Below are positions 62,418-64,000 of a stretch of 64,000 nt of DNA, piece after piece. The position numbers were made by a program, and so were the translations under genes. Position 1 is the first letter of the stretch; the number at the start of each line of letters is the position of its first letter. Under the pieces are notes generated by a model. That model was not told the origin of the DNA, did not search any database, and saw nothing but the letters and a program-made list of their open reading frames with translations. Origin of the DNA: Natrinema marinum (lineage in GTDB: Archaea; Halobacteriota; Halobacteria; Halobacteriales; Natrialbaceae); the NCBI RefSeq assembly GCF_024296685.1, contig NZ_CP100763.1:2728001-2792000 (forward strand), given 5' to 3'.

Positions 62418-63872
62418 TCACTCCGATAGATCGTCGAGGAGTCGTTCGTCGGTCAGGACGGTCTCGACGACGGTGCGGCCCGCGTCGGTGAGCTCGTAGC
62501 CATCCTCACCCTTGGCGACGAAGTAGTCCCGGAGCTGGCGCAGGTGATAGTTGAACCGGCCCTTATCCTCGATCGAGGACGACGCGCGCAGCGTCGAGTA
62601 TGCGACGGGGTCGTCTCGGTCGGCCAGCAAGAGGAGCAGTTCGAGGCGATCGGGTTCCGAGAGGACGGCGAGCGTGTCGGAGACGGGCTCGAGCGCCGTC
62701 GACCGAACCGGGGTTCGAATCAGCGAGTCTCCGGCGACGTCTCGGTTTTCGACCGGGGTCCACGCCTTCTCCGTCGCGCCGACGTACTGGCTGGTCGGAC
62801 GGACGAGGTCGTCGCTCTCGCGTTGCTCGAGACAGTGGGCCGCCCAGCCACCGACCCGCGAGACGGCAAACGTCGCGGCGAACAGCGCCGTCGGAATCCC
62901 GAGTTCGTGGAGCAACGCGGCGGCGTAGAACTCGACGTTCGGCTCCGTCCCGCGGTCTGGCGCTCGCGCTGCCAGCACGTCGCCGGCGACGGTCTCGAAC
63001 TCGCGGACGGTCTCGAGGAAGCCGTCGTCGCCCGTCGCCTCGACGAGGCGGTCGGCGGCCGCCGCGAGCACCGTCGCCCGCGGATCGCGGCCCCGGTAGA
63101 CGGGGTGGCCGAACCCCCGCACTCGCTCGCCGGCATCGAGCTTCTCGCGGACGTACCGCTTTCCGTTCCCGGAATCGTGGACCTCACGGAGCATCTCGAC
63201 GGCTAACTCGAGTCCACCGCCGTGGCGCGGCCCCTTGAACGTCCCGACGGCGGCCGTCACGGCGGAGACGACGTCGGAGTCGGTCGACATGACGGTCCGC
63301 GCGGTGAACGTCGAGGGGTTGAGGCCGTGCTCGAGCAGCGTCACGAGGAAGGTCTCGATGGCGCGCGCCTCGGTTTCGGTCGGTTCCTCGCCGGTCAGCA
63401 TGTGGAGGTAGTTCGCGGCGTGACCCAGGTCGTCGCGGGGCTCGATCGGTTCCGCCCCCCGTCGGTAGCGCCAGTAGGTCGCCGCGATCGTCGGCACGAC
63501 GGCGACGACGCGTTCGGCGGCCGCTCTGGACGCCGTCCCGTCGGTCTCGAGGGTCGCCGCCGCGACACCCATCCGGATCGCGTCCATCGCAGTGTGGCCC
63601 GTCTCGGCGGCGCGCTCGAGCAGCGCCCGGACCTCGGGTGGGATCTCGCGGCGGCTCGCGAGGCTGGACCGGAACGCGTCGAGTTCCGCCGCGGTCGGCA
63701 GTCGACCCTCGAACAGGAGGAAAACACACTCCTCGTAGGTCGCGTTGGTCGCGAGGTCGTCGATCGGATAGCCGCCGACGATCAGCTCGCCGCGCTCGCC
63801 GTCGATGTCGCTGAGCGCGGTTTCGGCGACGGTGACGTACTCGAGTTGCGGATCGAAGACGGACGGTGACAC
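62418..63872 (-). CDS. citrate synthase-family protein fused to ArsR-like winged helix
   Basis: A 484-residue protein. Residues 1-380 are a citrate synthase fold paralogous to the neighbouring gene; GPRHGG (His217) and GFGHPVYR (His256) remain, but the Arg after the second His is Pro, and the catalytic Asp is Glu314. A linker leads to residues 395-480, an ArsR-type winged helix (LAVLSEPDRLELLLLLAD; FNYHLRQLRDYFV; ELTDAGRTVVE). Enzyme and regulator are thus on one chain. The fused protein could bind acyl-CoA or oxaloacetate as a signal and control genes. The start at 63872 is the first ATG/GTG; the frame has no break, so the fusion looks real. Confidence 0.82.
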   Translation of the reverse strand: MSPSVFDPQLEYVTVAETALSDIDGERGELIVGGYPIDDLATNATYEECVFLLFEGRLPTAAELDAFRSSLASRREIPPEVRALLERAAETGHTAMDAIRMGVAAATLETDGTASRAAAERVVAVVPTIAATYWRYRRGAEPIEPRDDLGHAANYLHMLTGEEPTETEARAIETFLVTLLEHGLNPSTFTARTVMSTDSDVVSAVTAAVGTFKGPRHGGGLELAVEMLREVHDSGNGKRYVREKLDAGERVRGFGHPVYRGRDPRATVLAAAADRLVEATGDDGFLETVREFETVAGDVLAARAPDRGTEPNVEFYAAALLHELGIPTALFAATFAVSRVGGWAAHCLEQRESDDLVRPTSQYVGATEKAWTPVENRDVAGDSLIRTPVRSTALEPVSDTLAVLSEPDRLELLLLLADRDDPVAYSTLRASSSIEDKGRFNYHLRQLRDYFVAKGEDGYELTDAGRTVVETVLTDERLLDDLSE

Positions 63873-63930
63873 GACGGATAGAGGATCGGAGCCGGCCGTT
63901 GTAATGGTTGTGCAGCGCGCCGTCGGCGAG

Positions 63931-64000
63931 TCACTCGCTGACCGCAGCGCCGACCGCGCCGGCGACCGCGCTCTCGATGGCCATCACGACCGAGATCGCG
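63931..64000 (-). CDS. C-terminus of an Ala/Val-rich protein, cut by the window
   Basis: The final 22 residues read AISVVMAIESAVAGAVGAA and end VSE, in a frame that runs off the right edge. The hydrophobic character suggests a membrane protein end. Little else can be said. Confidence 0.35.
   Translation of the reverse strand, partial: AISVVMAIESAVAGAVGAAVSE

Noticed and set aside
1-64000. CRISPR arrays, rRNA or tRNA genes
   Set aside because: No repeat-spacer pattern or tRNA cloverleaf was recognised by eye; the only tandem repeat has two adjacent copies without a spacer.

Overview
The window comes from a haloarchaeon (class Halobacteria). The proteins are strongly acidic, several genes look leaderless, the housekeeping genes are archaeal (deoxyhypusine synthase, F420 reductase NpdG, Sec61-beta, a cytochrome oxidase subunit I/III fusion), and the last 24 kb is GC-rich with abundant CTCGAG. 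A Natrialbaceae-like host is a guess. Two regions join near 39.8 kb: about 0-39.8 kb has clearly lower GC and is a large integrated mobile element whose left end lies outside the window; 39.8-64 kb is ordinary chromosome.

Mobile element. At 0-6.4 kb, genes run rightward: two DUF6884-like proteins (the first cut by the window edge), a tRNA-guanine-transglycosylase relative of the DNA-modifying DpdA type with intact catalytic aspartates and zinc site, a GHKL ATPase, and a DUF262/DUF1524 protein of the GmrSD/ParB-like kind. A leftward GIY-YIG protein and a zinc-ribbon protein follow. A tyrosine recombinase with two zinc ribbons lies at 7.7-8.9 kb. At 9.5-17.9 kb, leftward, lie a HerA-like ATPase with a nuclease-like tail and the full DISARM core drmA-drmB-drmC, translationally coupled and without a methyltransferase. 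The simplest exciting reading is a composite defence island in which a 7-deazaguanine DNA modification replaces the methyl mark usually paired with DISARM. This is an inference and each part could act alone.

At 18-25 kb lie a replication and accessory module: a short PrimPol-like protein, a divergent SLATT-type membrane protein, a DUF932 protein, two divergent Orc1/Cdc6 genes around a motif-bearing candidate origin, and a run of small unknown genes. At 25.3-32.2 kb is a tightly coupled conjugation-like operon (VirB2-, VirB6-, VirB4- and VirD4-like) with no relaxase. At 32-39.8 kb come an Mre11-like nuclease, a possible PIN-like protein, unknown and membrane proteins, a decayed zinc-ribbon gene, a perfect 36-bp tandem repeat and a second tyrosine recombinase coupled to a small DNA-binding-like protein at the element's right edge.

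Chromosome. The right part holds a glycosyltransferase, a PAS/GAF histidine kinase, an FMN-binding oxidase-like protein, deoxyhypusine synthase, a Nif3 protein, the fused cytochrome oxidase, a glycerophosphodiesterase, NpdG, thioredoxin, Sec61-beta, PdxT, a bifunctional nuclease with HisE, a five-gene DUF4129/DUF58/MoxR cluster, and two citrate-synthase paralogues. One paralogue carries a C-terminal ArsR-like winged helix, and both have Glu where citrate synthases have the catalytic Asp.
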